A stretch of DNA of 44,480 nt from Candidatus Altimarinota bacterium (GTDB lineage: Bacteria > Patescibacteriota > Gracilibacteria > RBG-16-42-10 > JAQVLK01): assembly GCA_028704165.1 (NCBI GenBank), contig JAQVLK010000007.1, forward strand, positions 1 through 44,480, written 5' to 3'. Made by a program: the position numbers and the translations under genes. This document shows, in pieces, positions 21,904 to 31,527 of the stretch. Below the pieces are notes generated by a model. That model ran no database searches. It had not been told where the DNA came from and was given only the letters and a program-made list of their open reading frames with translations. Each line of letters begins with the position of its first letter. Position 1 is the first letter of the stretch.

Positions 21904-24900
21904 ATGGCAAGCAGTGGCAAATCAACCGAACAGCAAGAACAGTGTCTTAAAATAGCAGCCGATATCTACTCGAGAAATTATATTATTTCGGAGGCAATTA
22001 AGCAGTACAAGAAGGAAAAAGGTTTAAAGACAGCTAAAATACTGGATGTCGGAGGAAGAGGTGGACGGCTGGAACTTTTTTTGGATCCTGAGGATGAGGT
22101 AGTTCTACTAGATATTCGTCCTGGAGAAGAAGCTAACTTGATAGTAGGAGACGCCACTGACATGAAGATGTTTAAAGACAAATCTTTCGACATTGTGACT
22201 TCTGGCGATGTTTTTGAGCACATTCCTGCAGAGAGGAGAGAGAGATTTGTTTCCGAATGTTTGAGGGTTTCCAAGGATCTAATGATTCTGGCAGGGCCTT
22301 TTGGGACAGAAGGAGTTGCTAAAGCAGAAAAAACAGCAAATGAATATTTTAAAAAATTGACTGGGGTCCAGCATGAATGGTTGCGCGAACACCAAGAAAA
22401 CACATTGCCTGTGAAAAAGGACCTAGAGGACTTTCTTAAAAAACAGGGTTACAAATTTTCTATAATACAATCAAACAATCTGGAAAATTGGATCATCCTG
22501 CAGTTATTTCAATATTTTACACATCTTATTACGGCTTATGAGAATTTAGAGAAAGTTTTTGTTTTCTATAACCAGAACATACAGAAAATAGAACCAGCCC
22601 AAGGAATGTTTTATAGACAAATCTTCTTTGTTTCCCAAAAAAACTTTAAACCAAGTTTCCATTATACATATGAGAGAGCTGTTCAGAATGAATTTTTTGC
22701 GCAGGTTTTTACAACAATTTCGGAACTTTATCATGGTTTTAGCACAGAAGCTCACAAAGTTATCAAAAATAAAGAAGAACAAATTAATGGTAAGGAAGCT
22801 ATTATCCAAAAGCTTAATGCTGATCTACAATTCAAAGATGTTGAGATTAATTCTTTGCAAGATTTACCACAGAACGAAAAGATAACAGTTCAAAAAGAGA
22901 CACAGATGCTGTATGAATCTACCATCCAAGATCTCAAGAGAGAAATCCGTGGCAAAGACGAGTTTAAAAGGAAATTAGACAAGTTAATCGCTGATAAAGA
23001 TAATTATATACGAGGAATAGAGCCTGATTATATGCAATTCCAAGAGGTTCGCCGGAGCTGGTTCTTTGTAATTTACAAGATATGGAGACTTATCAAAAGA
23101 CTATTTTTACGCTCTCCCGTATCGATATTAAGGGATCTTGGCCAAGGCTTGGTGATCTTGAAAAAGCATGGAAGTTATGAGTGTTGGCGTTGTTTTAAGA
23201 ATTATCTCTATGGAAAATCTAAGGCAGAGTCTTTATTGGGTGAACATACGAATGCTATAAATGTGCAATATCAAACATATCTTACGAAGCAAACCAACAA
23301 AGAAGAGGCATATCATGAGTTGCCATATCAACCACTCATTTCAGTTATTATGCCTGTCTGCAACATACAGGCGAAATGGCTAAATAAGGCTATTAAGTCT
23401 GTCTTACACCAGATTTATCAGAATTGGGAACTCTGCATCCATGATGATGGTTCAACCAAGGAAGAGACTTTAACTTGTCTTAGAAAGTGGCAAGAGAAAG
23501 ATAAGCGTATCAAAATCTCTTTTGGAAAAAGAAGACAACATATCTCTCTGGCTTCCAATGCGGCACTCTCTCTGGCCAAGGGAGAGTTTGTAACATTCTT
23601 GGATCATGACGATACGCTTACCAGTGACGCTCTTTATGAAGTAGCTCAGAGATTGAATAAGCATCCGGAGCTGGATCTTCTTTATAGTGATGAAGATAAA
23701 GTCGATGAAGAAGAAGTTCTCATGGATCCTTTTTTCAAACCGGATTGGTCTCCGGATCTGTTTTTTTCTGTAAACTATCTCTGTCACCTGGTGATAGTGC
23801 GTAAAAAAATCGGGGATAGAGTTGAGTGGTTTCGGGCAGGTTATGAAGGGGCTCAAGATTACGACTTCTTACTACGAGTTATCGGCGAAACTTCACGTAT
23901 CTTACATATTCCGAAAGTCCTGTACCACTGGAGGATGTTGAAGGGATCAACAGCCAAGGATGTATCCTCAAAATCTTATGCTCACGAAGCTGGGGTAAAA
24001 GCATTGAAAGAGTATTTTAATAATAAAAACATTAAGGTTACAGTTAAACAGGGATTTGGTAGTACAAACTATAAAGTAGCTTATAAAATACAGGGTACGC
24101 CAAAAGTAAGCATCATCATTCCGTTTAAAGACCAGGTCACGATGCTAAAGAAATGTGTGAATAGTATTCTTTTGAAAACGAAATATGAAAATTACGAAAT
24201 TATTTTAGTCAGCAATAATAGTAAACGAAAAAATACTTTTGATTACCTAAAAACACTTGAGAGAAAAAAGAACATCAAGGTCTTGCACCACGACGTAAAA
24301 TTCAATTTTGCAGAACTTAATAATTGGGCAGTTAAGCAAACTGCAGGAGAATATCTGCTGTTTTTAAACAATGATACTGAAGTAATTAATAAAGATTGGC
24401 TAAGAGAACTACTTGTTAACGCATCTAGAAAAGAAGTTGGTGCTGTTGGTGCAAAGCTCTTATATCCAGATGGCACTATCCAGCACGCTGGTGTTATCTT
24501 GGGCATGACGGGCTTGGCTGGACATATTTTTGCTCACCAAAGGGCCGCGGAAACTTACTATCGCTTGGCTAAATTTCGCAGGAATTACCTAGCCGTGACA
24601 GCTGCTTGTCTTATGGTTGCTCGTGAGAAATTCAACGAGATTGGCGGTTTTAATGAGAAATTCACAATCTGTGGTAATGACGTTGATCTCTGCCTCTCTC
24701 TTTACGAGAAAGGCTACTTGAATGTTTATACTCCTTATGCCAAACTCTATCACCATGAGTCTGCGACTCGCGATCCAAACAAAATTCCTAAGTGTGACTT
24801 CGATATTTCACGGCAAAGATATAAACCTTATCTTGGCAAGGACCCTTACTACAACCCAAATCTTTCTTTGGCAAAAGAAATTCCTGCTATTAATCTAGAT

Positions 24901-24906
24901 TTATGA
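21904..24906 (+). CDS. Trifunctional methyltransferase / coiled-coil / double GT2 glycosyltransferase (WsaE-like)
   Basis: 1000 residues in four parts. (1) SAM methyltransferase, about 40-200: motif I ILDVGGRGGRLELF, acidic VVLLDIR, then SGDVFEHIP. (2) Linker and charged coiled coil, about 280-380, with heptad-like K/E/L/I runs. (3) First GT-A domain from about 476: SVIMPVCN, HDDGSTKEE, metal site LDHDDTLT near 565. (4) Second GT-A domain from about 733: SIIIPFKDQ, LNNDTEV near 821, GAKLLYPDGTIQHAGV. The order methyltransferase-GT2-GT2 is that of WsaE, which extends and methyl-caps the Geobacillus S-layer rhamnan; the coil recalls the WbdD ruler of E. coli O9a. Its stop overlaps the next start (ATGA). 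Enzyme roles are inferred. Confidence 0.9.
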   Translation: MASSGKSTEQQEQCLKIAADIYSRNYIISEAIKQYKKEKGLKTAKILDVGGRGGRLELFLDPEDEVVLLDIRPGEEANLIVGDATDMKMFKDKSFDIVTSGDVFEHIPAERRERFVSECLRVSKDLMILAGPFGTEGVAKAEKTANEYFKKLTGVQHEWLREHQENTLPVKKDLEDFLKKQGYKFSIIQSNNLENWIILQLFQYFTHLITAYENLEKVFVFYNQNIQKIEPAQGMFYRQIFFVSQKNFKPSFHYTYERAVQNEFFAQVFTTISELYHGFSTEAHKVIKNKEEQINGKEAIIQKLNADLQFKDVEINSLQDLPQNEKITVQKETQMLYESTIQDLKREIRGKDEFKRKLDKLIADKDNYIRGIEPDYMQFQEVRRSWFFVIYKIWRLIKRLFLRSPVSILRDLGQGLVILKKHGSYECWRCFKNYLYGKSKAESLLGEHTNAINVQYQTYLTKQTNKEEAYHELPYQPLISVIMPVCNIQAKWLNKAIKSVLHQIYQNWELCIHDDGSTKEETLTCLRKWQEKDKRIKISFGKRRQHISLASNAALSLAKGEFVTFLDHDDTLTSDALYEVAQRLNKHPELDLLYSDEDKVDEEEVLMDPFFKPDWSPDLFFSVNYLCHLVIVRKKIGDRVEWFRAGYEGAQDYDFLLRVIGETSRILHIPKVLYHWRMLKGSTAKDVSSKSYAHEAGVKALKEYFNNKNIKVTVKQGFGSTNYKVAYKIQGTPKVSIIIPFKDQVTMLKKCVNSILLKTKYENYEIILVSNNSKRKNTFDYLKTLERKKNIKVLHHDVKFNFAELNNWAVKQTAGEYLLFLNNDTEVINKDWLRELLVNASRKEVGAVGAKLLYPDGTIQHAGVILGMTGLAGHIFAHQRAAETYYRLAKFRRNYLAVTAACLMVAREKFNEIGGFNEKFTICGNDVDLCLSLYEKGYLNVYTPYAKLYHHESATRDPNKIPKCDFDISRQRYKPYLGKDPYYNPNLSLAKEIPAINLDL

Positions 24907-26195
24907 AGAATAAGCTTAAAATGACGGCAGATCACTGGAAAAAATTTGGGGCAAAAGCTACAGCTAGAAAGGTTTTGTACGAATTGACCAAGGAAATACA
25001 GAACAAAGAAACTCATAGCTTGAAATATCAAGAGATCGCTGGACTGATTGGTGCACTCGATCTTGGTCAGCAAGACCTCGAAGCTAACTTCGAAACGCTA
25101 AAAAAATGGGAAGGGAAGCAATTTGAGATCAAGACTATCAACTGGTTTGTGCCACGTTTTGAACATGCTTTGTATGGTGGGATTTACACTATTTTCCGTT
25201 TCGCAGATTACTTTAGAAGACAAGGAATTCTGAATAGAATCGTGATTTACGATAATCCTTTTGGGAGCCAGCAAGAGATTAAAACCGCTATAGCAAAAGG
25301 ATTCCCGGAACTCGCCGAACAATCTGAAATTATTATTTTCAAGGGAGATATTTTCCATCCTGAATTACCGGAATGTGACATTTCGATTGCCACTTTCTGG
25401 ACCTCAGCTTTTATCTCAGCACGTTTTAATAAGACCAAAAGGAAGTACTACTTCATACAGGATTATGAACCGCTTTTCTACAGTGCCAACACACTCTCTG
25501 CGATGTGTGAAATGACTTATAGACTGGGTTTTAAAGGAATATTTAATACTCCGGGACTGGAAAAACTTGTAAAAGAAAAGTGGGGTTTGGAAGGAATCAG
25601 TTTTACCCCCTGCATTGATCGTGAAGTATATAATATCCCACAAGCTGACTTAGCCAAAAAATTAAAAAGAGCTAAGGTTAAAATCGTGACCTATGGACGT
25701 CCCAAGCATGAACGGAATGCCTTCGAATTAAGTATTGCTGCTCTCAAGCAGGTGGAAGCTAAATATGGGGACAGGGTGGAAATTGTTTCTGTTGGTGCCG
25801 AGTGGCAAGAGTCAGATTTTGGAGTGGAAGGCATTGTGAAAAACTTGGGTAGGTTAGAGTCACTACAAGAGGTGGCTGATCTTTATAGGGATTGTGATAT
25901 CGGACTGGTTTTCATGTTTACTCCGCATCCTTCCTATCAGCCATTCGAATATATGGCCTGTGGATCTAGTGTTGTCACGAATTACAATCCGGCTAACCTC
26001 TGGCTTTTCCAGGATGGAGTAAATGCTATTTTGGTAGAGCCAACAGTCGGTCTAGTGGCAGATGGAATCTCAAAATTGATCGATAATCCTGAGTTGAGAG
26101 CAGAGCTTATTAAAAACGGGCAGAAGACAATTGTACAGCATGATTGGGAGACGGAGTGCGGAAAGGTTTGGCAGTATTTAAACAGGGCCGCATGA
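24903..26195 (+). CDS. GT4-type glycosyltransferase, WsaF rhamnosyltransferase-like
   Basis: 430-residue GT-B fold protein. It carries NWFVPRFEHALYGGIYTIFRFA near the start of the first domain, YYFIQDYEPLFY in the middle and HPSYQPFEYMACGSSVVTN in the C-terminal nucleotide-sugar site, the pattern of WsaF, the dTDP-rhamnose-using enzyme of the Geobacillus S-layer glycan. It follows the WsaE-like gene with a 4-bp ATGA overlap, the same pairing as wsaE-wsaF. A short helical N-terminal extension of about 70 residues precedes the catalytic part. Donor specificity for rhamnose is inferred from similarity and the rfb genes nearby. Confidence 0.85.
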   Translation: MKNKLKMTADHWKKFGAKATARKVLYELTKEIQNKETHSLKYQEIAGLIGALDLGQQDLEANFETLKKWEGKQFEIKTINWFVPRFEHALYGGIYTIFRFADYFRRQGILNRIVIYDNPFGSQQEIKTAIAKGFPELAEQSEIIIFKGDIFHPELPECDISIATFWTSAFISARFNKTKRKYYFIQDYEPLFYSANTLSAMCEMTYRLGFKGIFNTPGLEKLVKEKWGLEGISFTPCIDREVYNIPQADLAKKLKRAKVKIVTYGRPKHERNAFELSIAALKQVEAKYGDRVEIVSVGAEWQESDFGVEGIVKNLGRLESLQEVADLYRDCDIGLVFMFTPHPSYQPFEYMACGSSVVTNYNPANLWLFQDGVNAILVEPTVGLVADGISKLIDNPELRAELIKNGQKTIVQHDWETECGKVWQYLNRAA

Positions 26196-27238
26196 GAAGA
26201 AAAGATTTTTTATTGGTGGGTCTTAATATAGTCATGTTACTCGCTATCGTTTTTTTGCTTAATATCAGTAAGCTGACAGCTTCTTATGATGATTTATCAA
26301 AGAATGATCTCACTATAGGTCAGCAATATAAAAAAACTACAATTAGTTCTTGGGAAAATAAATATGCAAATGTCTCAGAGAATATAAAGAATCTCTCAAG
26401 TAGTGCAGCCTTAAATTATGCAGAAAAGTTTTACAAAAGTATTCCTGCAGACCAGCTGTCACATATTTTAGCTGATGTGAAAGAAAAGGCTTTGTTAAAG
26501 GTTATAGAGCTGACTTTGGCTGAAGAGGATGATAAAAAGACTAAGAACTATTACGAAGAATTAGTGGCTTTTAGTCCTCGTAATATTATTAATCTTTACA
26601 ATTATGCTGATTATCTGTTTCAGAGAGAAGATTACGAGGAGTCTTTGGATATTCTGAATTCTCTCAGAGAATTAAATCCTAGTAATATCAAATATGCTTC
26701 CTTACAAATCAAAACACTAGCCAAGACCGGACAGAACGCAGAACTAATAAAAGTTTACGAAGACTTCCTGAGAAATAATTATATGTATACCGATTATACT
26801 AGGATCTTTTTTGCTTCCGAGGGTGAGGAGTTTGACGGAGTCAGGATGCTACCTGTTTTTAATATCGTTGTAGATAATGAGTGGCATATATATAATTTAC
26901 CGATGGATAACAAAGAAGTATTACCAAAAATAATTAACAATTTTAGAATAGATCCTGTGAAACGCACAACGGTTTTTGGGATTGAATACATCAAATTCAT
27001 TGACAGACAAGAGCAAGAAATAATTAAGTTTGAATATTTTGATGACTGGATTTTGACTGGTGTAAGAGCGTTGGGGAACAATCAATTTGAGGATATTTGG
27101 ACATCACAGTCTATAGTGAAACATGATCTGGATATTGTCACAGAAGATATAGCGAGCATAGAACTAAAATTAAAATTTGGTCCGCAAAATTTTTCTGAAG
27201 AGATAGAAGCAATCGTAAAAGAAGCTTATGCCTTATAA
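26192..27238 (+). CDS. Membrane-anchored TPR-like protein, unknown function
   Basis: 348 residues from the ATG at 26192, which overlaps the preceding TGA stop (ATGA); a TTG at 26144 would give a longer form but lies deep in the previous gene. One N-terminal helix (about residues 6-24, LLVGLNIVMLLAIVFLLNI) anchors or exports it, with the rest outside. Residues of about 115-200 have TPR-like helical repeats (NYADYLFQREDYEESLDIL, then LRELNPSNIKYASLQ). The C-terminal third is mixed and unrecognised. It overlaps the CotH gene by 11 bp, so it is likely part of the same surface system. Confidence 0.65.
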   Translation: MRRKDFLLVGLNIVMLLAIVFLLNISKLTASYDDLSKNDLTIGQQYKKTTISSWENKYANVSENIKNLSSSAALNYAEKFYKSIPADQLSHILADVKEKALLKVIELTLAEEDDKKTKNYYEELVAFSPRNIINLYNYADYLFQREDYEESLDILNSLRELNPSNIKYASLQIKTLAKTGQNAELIKVYEDFLRNNYMYTDYTRIFFASEGEEFDGVRMLPVFNIVVDNEWHIYNLPMDNKEVLPKIINNFRIDPVKRTTVFGIEYIKFIDRQEQEIIKFEYFDDWILTGVRALGNNQFEDIWTSQSIVKHDLDIVTEDIASIELKLKFGPQNFSEEIEAIVKEAYAL

Positions 27239-30083
27239 AAGAGACAACCTAGCGATTATCCTCAAATATTTAAGTCTTGGTTTATTAGCAATAACAATCT
27301 TGCTAGTGACCTATAATTTACACATTGTCGCATCCTATGTTGATTATACCGAGACATCAAAATACATTGAAGGAAGCAAGGAAACATTGACAGAATGGTT
27401 CGAGTACAAGCACCGAGAAGCTTGGATTGATTTTAAGCGGATCTTCCATAATCCAGGCAAACAGATAGAAGATGATTTGGATACCATCTATCTATATATA
27501 GATACAAGTAAGATAACAAAGCTGGATAGCGCTTTGCCGGAAAGTGGAAGGAATTATAAAAGTGCTGAGATGAGCTTCCAAGGTAAAAAATATGATATAG
27601 ACATAAGATATCGTGGCGATACTCCATTACATTGGATGTTTAATAAGAAATCCTACAAAATAAAAATCAAAGATGATAAGAAAATTAAAAATCATAAGAT
27701 TATACAATTAAGGAATATTAAAGATGCCGCTATTGTAAATGAATATATTGTGACTCTCGCAGCCAAGAAAATGGGACTCCTAACTGTGCATAAAGAATTC
27801 GTGAAAGTTTATGTGAATGATGAATATCAAGGGCTCTATCTGTATTTGGAACCAACCGATAAAGCTTTTCTTGAAGAAAATCAGAAAGCGGCTGGGCAAG
27901 TTTATGTTGGTGACAATGTCCATGATGATGCGGTAAAAGGGCTTCCCTTGGACATCTTTAAATCAGTTGGACCTTGGCAGCTCTCGGTTGCCAGTGACTC
28001 AACTGATAGTGATAAAAAGAATCTAGACAACCTGCTTAGGAGTCTGGCCTATACCAAGGAATCCGGAGCAGGATTCGCAAAACTATTTCAATTACTTGAC
28101 CGCGATTATTTTGCCAGATTTACAGCTTGGCTTACAGTTATTCATACCAGTCATATTGATCACTATCACAATGTTGTTTTATATTTTGACGAGACGCTAG
28201 GTAAGTTCATACAGATTCCATGGGATGCTGGAGGATTTCTTGGCTACCCTGAGGTTTTGGATTGGGTTTCGAACGATTTGTTCTTGGTTTTGCACAAGAA
28301 TCCTAATTTTGTCTTTGATAAGAACTTGATACTTTCGCGATTTATTACCGAAGAACATTTGTACGAGCAACTCAGGTTGGAATCAAACTCTCTTAGAGGA
28401 GAGCTATTGGATGCAATTTATGCAGATGATTTCAAGGCCAAATCTCCCATGCGTACACCGCTAAGTAATAGCGAGTTTGAAGAAGCTTATCAGGAATATC
28501 TAGGCATACTCGATAAACATTCGCACATTGCAGAGAAATTACAAGTATTAGATGTCGCCTATGCACAAACAGGCTCCAGCCTTGATCTGATAGTGAACGG
28601 ATGGAGTAGCGCGGAATTGTCAGCAAATGATCTTTATAAGGCATGTTCGGCTACAACGATCTACAGAGATAGAAATCAAAATGGAGTGCTTGATGCAGCT
28701 GATCGTGTAGTCAATAAAAATGAAGATTTTTTATTACATACGGGGCGTTCCTATAAACCACCAACGACTTTCCTGCAATCTGCTGGCCTAAAATACCCCT
28801 TTATTATCATAGGAGGCAGCGAATGTGACTTGGATAATACCTCTGTGAAAAATGTAATCACGGGTGAGTTCTCCGAAATGAGTCAGCTTGAAGATCTCGC
28901 AGATGTCCAACTATCTGATTTTTCTGTACATCCGTGGCAATTAGAGCTGGAGGAAGAAGATAATCTGGAACTTCAAATCAGAGCAATATTAAATAAGCAC
29001 AACACCTTCCGTAGAAGTGGTAAGGAAATAATCATCCCTGCCGGTAGACATGATCTTAACGAAAATCTTATTTTCCCACTCGGTGTTACGCTAAAGATTC
29101 AGCCCGGTGCGACGCTCAGGATTGCTCCAGATGTCTCTCTCTTATCCTATGCTCCCATTCAGGCTCAAGGATCTGCAAACAACCCTATCAGGGTCATCGC
29201 TCAGGATCCCGAACATCCCTTTGGGACATTTGCCCTTTTGGGGGAGGGGGCAGAGGGAAGCTATTTTCAGTATTTCCAAATTGAAAACGGTAGCGAAGCA
29301 GTTCTGAACGGGGCCTATCTTTCAGGCATGTTTAGTGCCTATCATGTGGATGATGTCGTGGTAGAAAATTCGTCATTCAGTTATTCACATTCTGATGATG
29401 GTTTGAATTTCAAGTACTCAAATGGGAAAGTACTCAACTCACGTTTCTATCAAAACAGCGCTGATGCTATCGATTTTGATTTTATGAGTGGAGAGATCTC
29501 GGGGAACGTCTTTATTGAAAATGGGAATGACGCTATAGACACTTCTGGCAGTAGCACTTTGATTGCAGATAATTACATTTATGCCTCAGGAGACAAGTGT
29601 ATGAGTCTGGGAGAAAATTCTAGTGTTGTAGCAATTAATAATATCATGAACGGCTGTAATATTGGTGTGGAATGCAAGGATTCTTCTACCTCAGTTATCC
29701 TGAACTCTGTGATCGTAAATAACAAAACAGGTATTAATTCCTATCAAAAGAAGGATATCTTTGGTGGTGCCCATTGCGAGTTTTATAACAATGTTATACT
29801 GGCGAATGATAAAGAAATTACCTTTGAAAACACTTTCGAAGCCAAGAAAAAGCCAACTGATGATAGTGATATAAAAATTGCTTACTCTCTAACCAACTAT
29901 GAAGGAGAGGGGAATATTGCTCCAAAAGGAGAAATCAAGGACTTCTTGCACAAGAACTGGCTGACAAAGGAACAGTATGCTGGTAGCCTAGAGCAGCTTG
30001 GTAACTACTACGATTTCCAGGGAGACTCTGTCGGAATAGGATTGATTAGTAAGATTCCTAATGCACCGCTAGCTTATGAATAA
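27228..30083 (+). CDS. CotH-kinase-domain protein with C-terminal parallel beta-helix
   Basis: 951 residues: an N-terminal membrane helix (about 13-32), a CotH domain (about 85-430) and a right-handed beta-helix (about 590-860). CotH features are IRYRGDTPLHW, KKSYKIKIK, the metal/nucleotide motif HIDHYHN and IPWDAGG. CotH of Bacillus is an atypical protein kinase acting on spore-coat proteins. The beta-helix shows repeated short strands with N/D/G turns (VVVENSSFSYSHSDDGLNF, GNDAIDTSGSS), as in carbohydrate-binding or -processing proteins. Overlapping genes on both sides give tight linkage to the TPR protein and to VTC and DUF4956. The substrate is unknown; outside location is inferred from the single N-terminal helix. 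Confidence 0.85.
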   Translation: MPYKRDNLAIILKYLSLGLLAITILLVTYNLHIVASYVDYTETSKYIEGSKETLTEWFEYKHREAWIDFKRIFHNPGKQIEDDLDTIYLYIDTSKITKLDSALPESGRNYKSAEMSFQGKKYDIDIRYRGDTPLHWMFNKKSYKIKIKDDKKIKNHKIIQLRNIKDAAIVNEYIVTLAAKKMGLLTVHKEFVKVYVNDEYQGLYLYLEPTDKAFLEENQKAAGQVYVGDNVHDDAVKGLPLDIFKSVGPWQLSVASDSTDSDKKNLDNLLRSLAYTKESGAGFAKLFQLLDRDYFARFTAWLTVIHTSHIDHYHNVVLYFDETLGKFIQIPWDAGGFLGYPEVLDWVSNDLFLVLHKNPNFVFDKNLILSRFITEEHLYEQLRLESNSLRGELLDAIYADDFKAKSPMRTPLSNSEFEEAYQEYLGILDKHSHIAEKLQVLDVAYAQTGSSLDLIVNGWSSAELSANDLYKACSATTIYRDRNQNGVLDAADRVVNKNEDFLLHTGRSYKPPTTFLQSAGLKYPFIIIGGSECDLDNTSVKNVITGEFSEMSQLEDLADVQLSDFSVHPWQLELEEEDNLELQIRAILNKHNTFRRSGKEIIIPAGRHDLNENLIFPLGVTLKIQPGATLRIAPDVSLLSYAPIQAQGSANNPIRVIAQDPEHPFGTFALLGEGAEGSYFQYFQIENGSEAVLNGAYLSGMFSAYHVDDVVVENSSFSYSHSDDGLNFKYSNGKVLNSRFYQNSADAIDFDFMSGEISGNVFIENGNDAIDTSGSSTLIADNYIYASGDKCMSLGENSSVVAINNIMNGCNIGVECKDSSTSVILNSVIVNNKTGINSYQKKDIFGGAHCEFYNNVILANDKEITFENTFEAKKKPTDDSDIKIAYSLTNYEGEGNIAPKGEIKDFLHKNWLTKEQYAGSLEQLGNYYDFQGDSVGIGLISKIPNAPLAYE

Positions 30084-30831
30084 GAAAGCTAATAAAAAAC
30101 AGGGCGACCCTAAAGTGAGTCTGACTTTCAGAAGATTTGAGCTCAAATATCAAATCGAAAAGAGAGTGGCTGATCGTATTATTCCGCACTTATTAGATCA
30201 TATGGCTTGGGATGAATATGTGGGGGAAGCTGAGAGCTATCAAGTCAATAGTCTGTATTTTGATTCACCACATCTCAAGAATTATCACGAGAAACTGGAT
30301 GGATTATTGAATAGAAAAAAGCCGAGAATACGCAACTATAGCCGTGATTTTGATGATAATTCCAAACTGTTTTTTGAACTCAAACGCAGAAGTGGCGATG
30401 TAATTTTAAAGGATCGTATCCTTGTTCAAGGAAAAGATTTTAAGAAATTTGTCGCTGATCCGATTAGTCTCTTGCAAAACAAAGAGTATGACCCAGAATT
30501 TGTAAATGAGTTTCTCTTTGAAATTATGAATTATCAAATGACTCCCCAGGTCTTGGTCAGTTATGACCGAAAACCATTTTTTTCTAGACAAGATAAGCGG
30601 TTTCGGGTTACATTTGACTACGATCTTGAAATAGCGGCACCAGTAGGAGCTGACTATCATAACAAATATCGTAAGATTAATCACGATATAGTAGTGATGG
30701 AGGTTAAGTTCAATGGAGCTATGCCTCAGTGGTTTCGTAAAGTTATCGAGAAATATCATTTGGACAGAGAAAGCTATTCAAAATACTGTCATGGGATAGA
30801 ATCCCTGTACGGACTGCCCAAGATACAATAA
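30076..30831 (+). CDS. VTC-domain protein (polyphosphate polymerase-like)
   Basis: 251 residues corresponding to the catalytic tunnel domain of the yeast vacuolar transporter chaperone, which makes polyphosphate from ATP. Conserved-looking parts are RRFELKYQI, SLYFDSPHLKNYHEKLDG, the basic RKKPRIRNYSR, LFFELKRRSGDVILKDR and VVMEVKFNG. Bacterial VTC proteins occur beside CotH and DUF4956 genes, as in this window (8-bp overlap with CotH, 18 bp to DUF4956). It has no membrane helix. Polyphosphate synthesis is known for the yeast family; here it is only suggested. Confidence 0.87.
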   Translation: MNKKANKKQGDPKVSLTFRRFELKYQIEKRVADRIIPHLLDHMAWDEYVGEAESYQVNSLYFDSPHLKNYHEKLDGLLNRKKPRIRNYSRDFDDNSKLFFELKRRSGDVILKDRILVQGKDFKKFVADPISLLQNKEYDPEFVNEFLFEIMNYQMTPQVLVSYDRKPFFSRQDKRFRVTFDYDLEIAAPVGADYHNKYRKINHDIVVMEVKFNGAMPQWFRKVIEKYHLDRESYSKYCHGIESLYGLPKIQ

Positions 30832-30849
30832 ACAATAACCTTTAAAATC

Positions 30850-31527
30850 ATGGATTTTCTCAAGGCTAAAGATCTTGTTCCCATTCTTGATCCACTGCAG
30901 GTCGGAATCCTGCTGATCTTTGCAATTGCGCTAGGCCTTGCCATCGCGTGGACCTACAGGAAAACGCATAGGGGATTTTCTTACTCCCAATCTTTTAGTA
31001 TCACTTTGGTAGTAGTGACGGTTGTCAGTGCTTTTATTATTTTACTGATTGAAGATAGTATCGCTAGAGCCATAGGCTTGTTTGGTGCTTTCTCAATCGT
31101 GCGCTTTCGTACAGCTATCAAAGATACTCGTGACATAGCTTTTGTTTTCTTCGCACTGGCTACCGGTCTAGCTGTAGGAACAGGTTCAATTGCGATAGGT
31201 ATAACCGGCGTTCTAATTATATGTACACTGATTTTCTTATTGCACTTGTCGAACTTCGGGGGCTTGCGTAAGCTGGAATATGTACTCAATTTTGTGATGG
31301 ACGCCAAACAGTCGCAAGATGTTTTTCAGGATGTCTTCAACGAGTATTTGAAAACTAGAAATCTGTTGCATGTGGAAGCAAAGGATAAGGGTAAGGTACT
31401 ATTCTTTTCTTTTAATATCAGTCTGAAATATGAAGACAAAATGAAAGAATTCCTGGGAGATTTAAATAAAGTGCCCGGGATTGAGGATGTGAATGTCATT
31501 TCATCCAAGAATGATTTGGAATACTAA
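30850..31527 (+). CDS. DUF4956 membrane protein
   Basis: 225 residues with four membrane helices (about 15-35, 45-70, 75-95 and 105-130), including the family stretch GLFGAFSIVRFRTAIKDTRD and LATGLAVGTGSIAIG, then a soluble C-terminal domain of about 85 residues. Function is not known. It commonly neighbours VTC and CotH genes and probably works with them at the membrane. Its stop overlaps the stop of the convergent HAD gene (CTAA, 31524-31527). Confidence 0.87.
   Translation: MDFLKAKDLVPILDPLQVGILLIFAIALGLAIAWTYRKTHRGFSYSQSFSITLVVVTVVSAFIILLIEDSIARAIGLFGAFSIVRFRTAIKDTRDIAFVFFALATGLAVGTGSIAIGITGVLIICTLIFLLHLSNFGGLRKLEYVLNFVMDAKQSQDVFQDVFNEYLKTRNLLHVEAKDKGKVLFFSFNISLKYEDKMKEFLGDLNKVPGIEDVNVISSKNDLEY

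Noticed and set aside
26144-26191. TTG start extending the TPR-like protein upstream
   Set aside because: It would overlap the end of the WsaF-like gene by 52 bases; the ATG at 26192 gives an ordinary ATGA overlap and begins just before the membrane helix.
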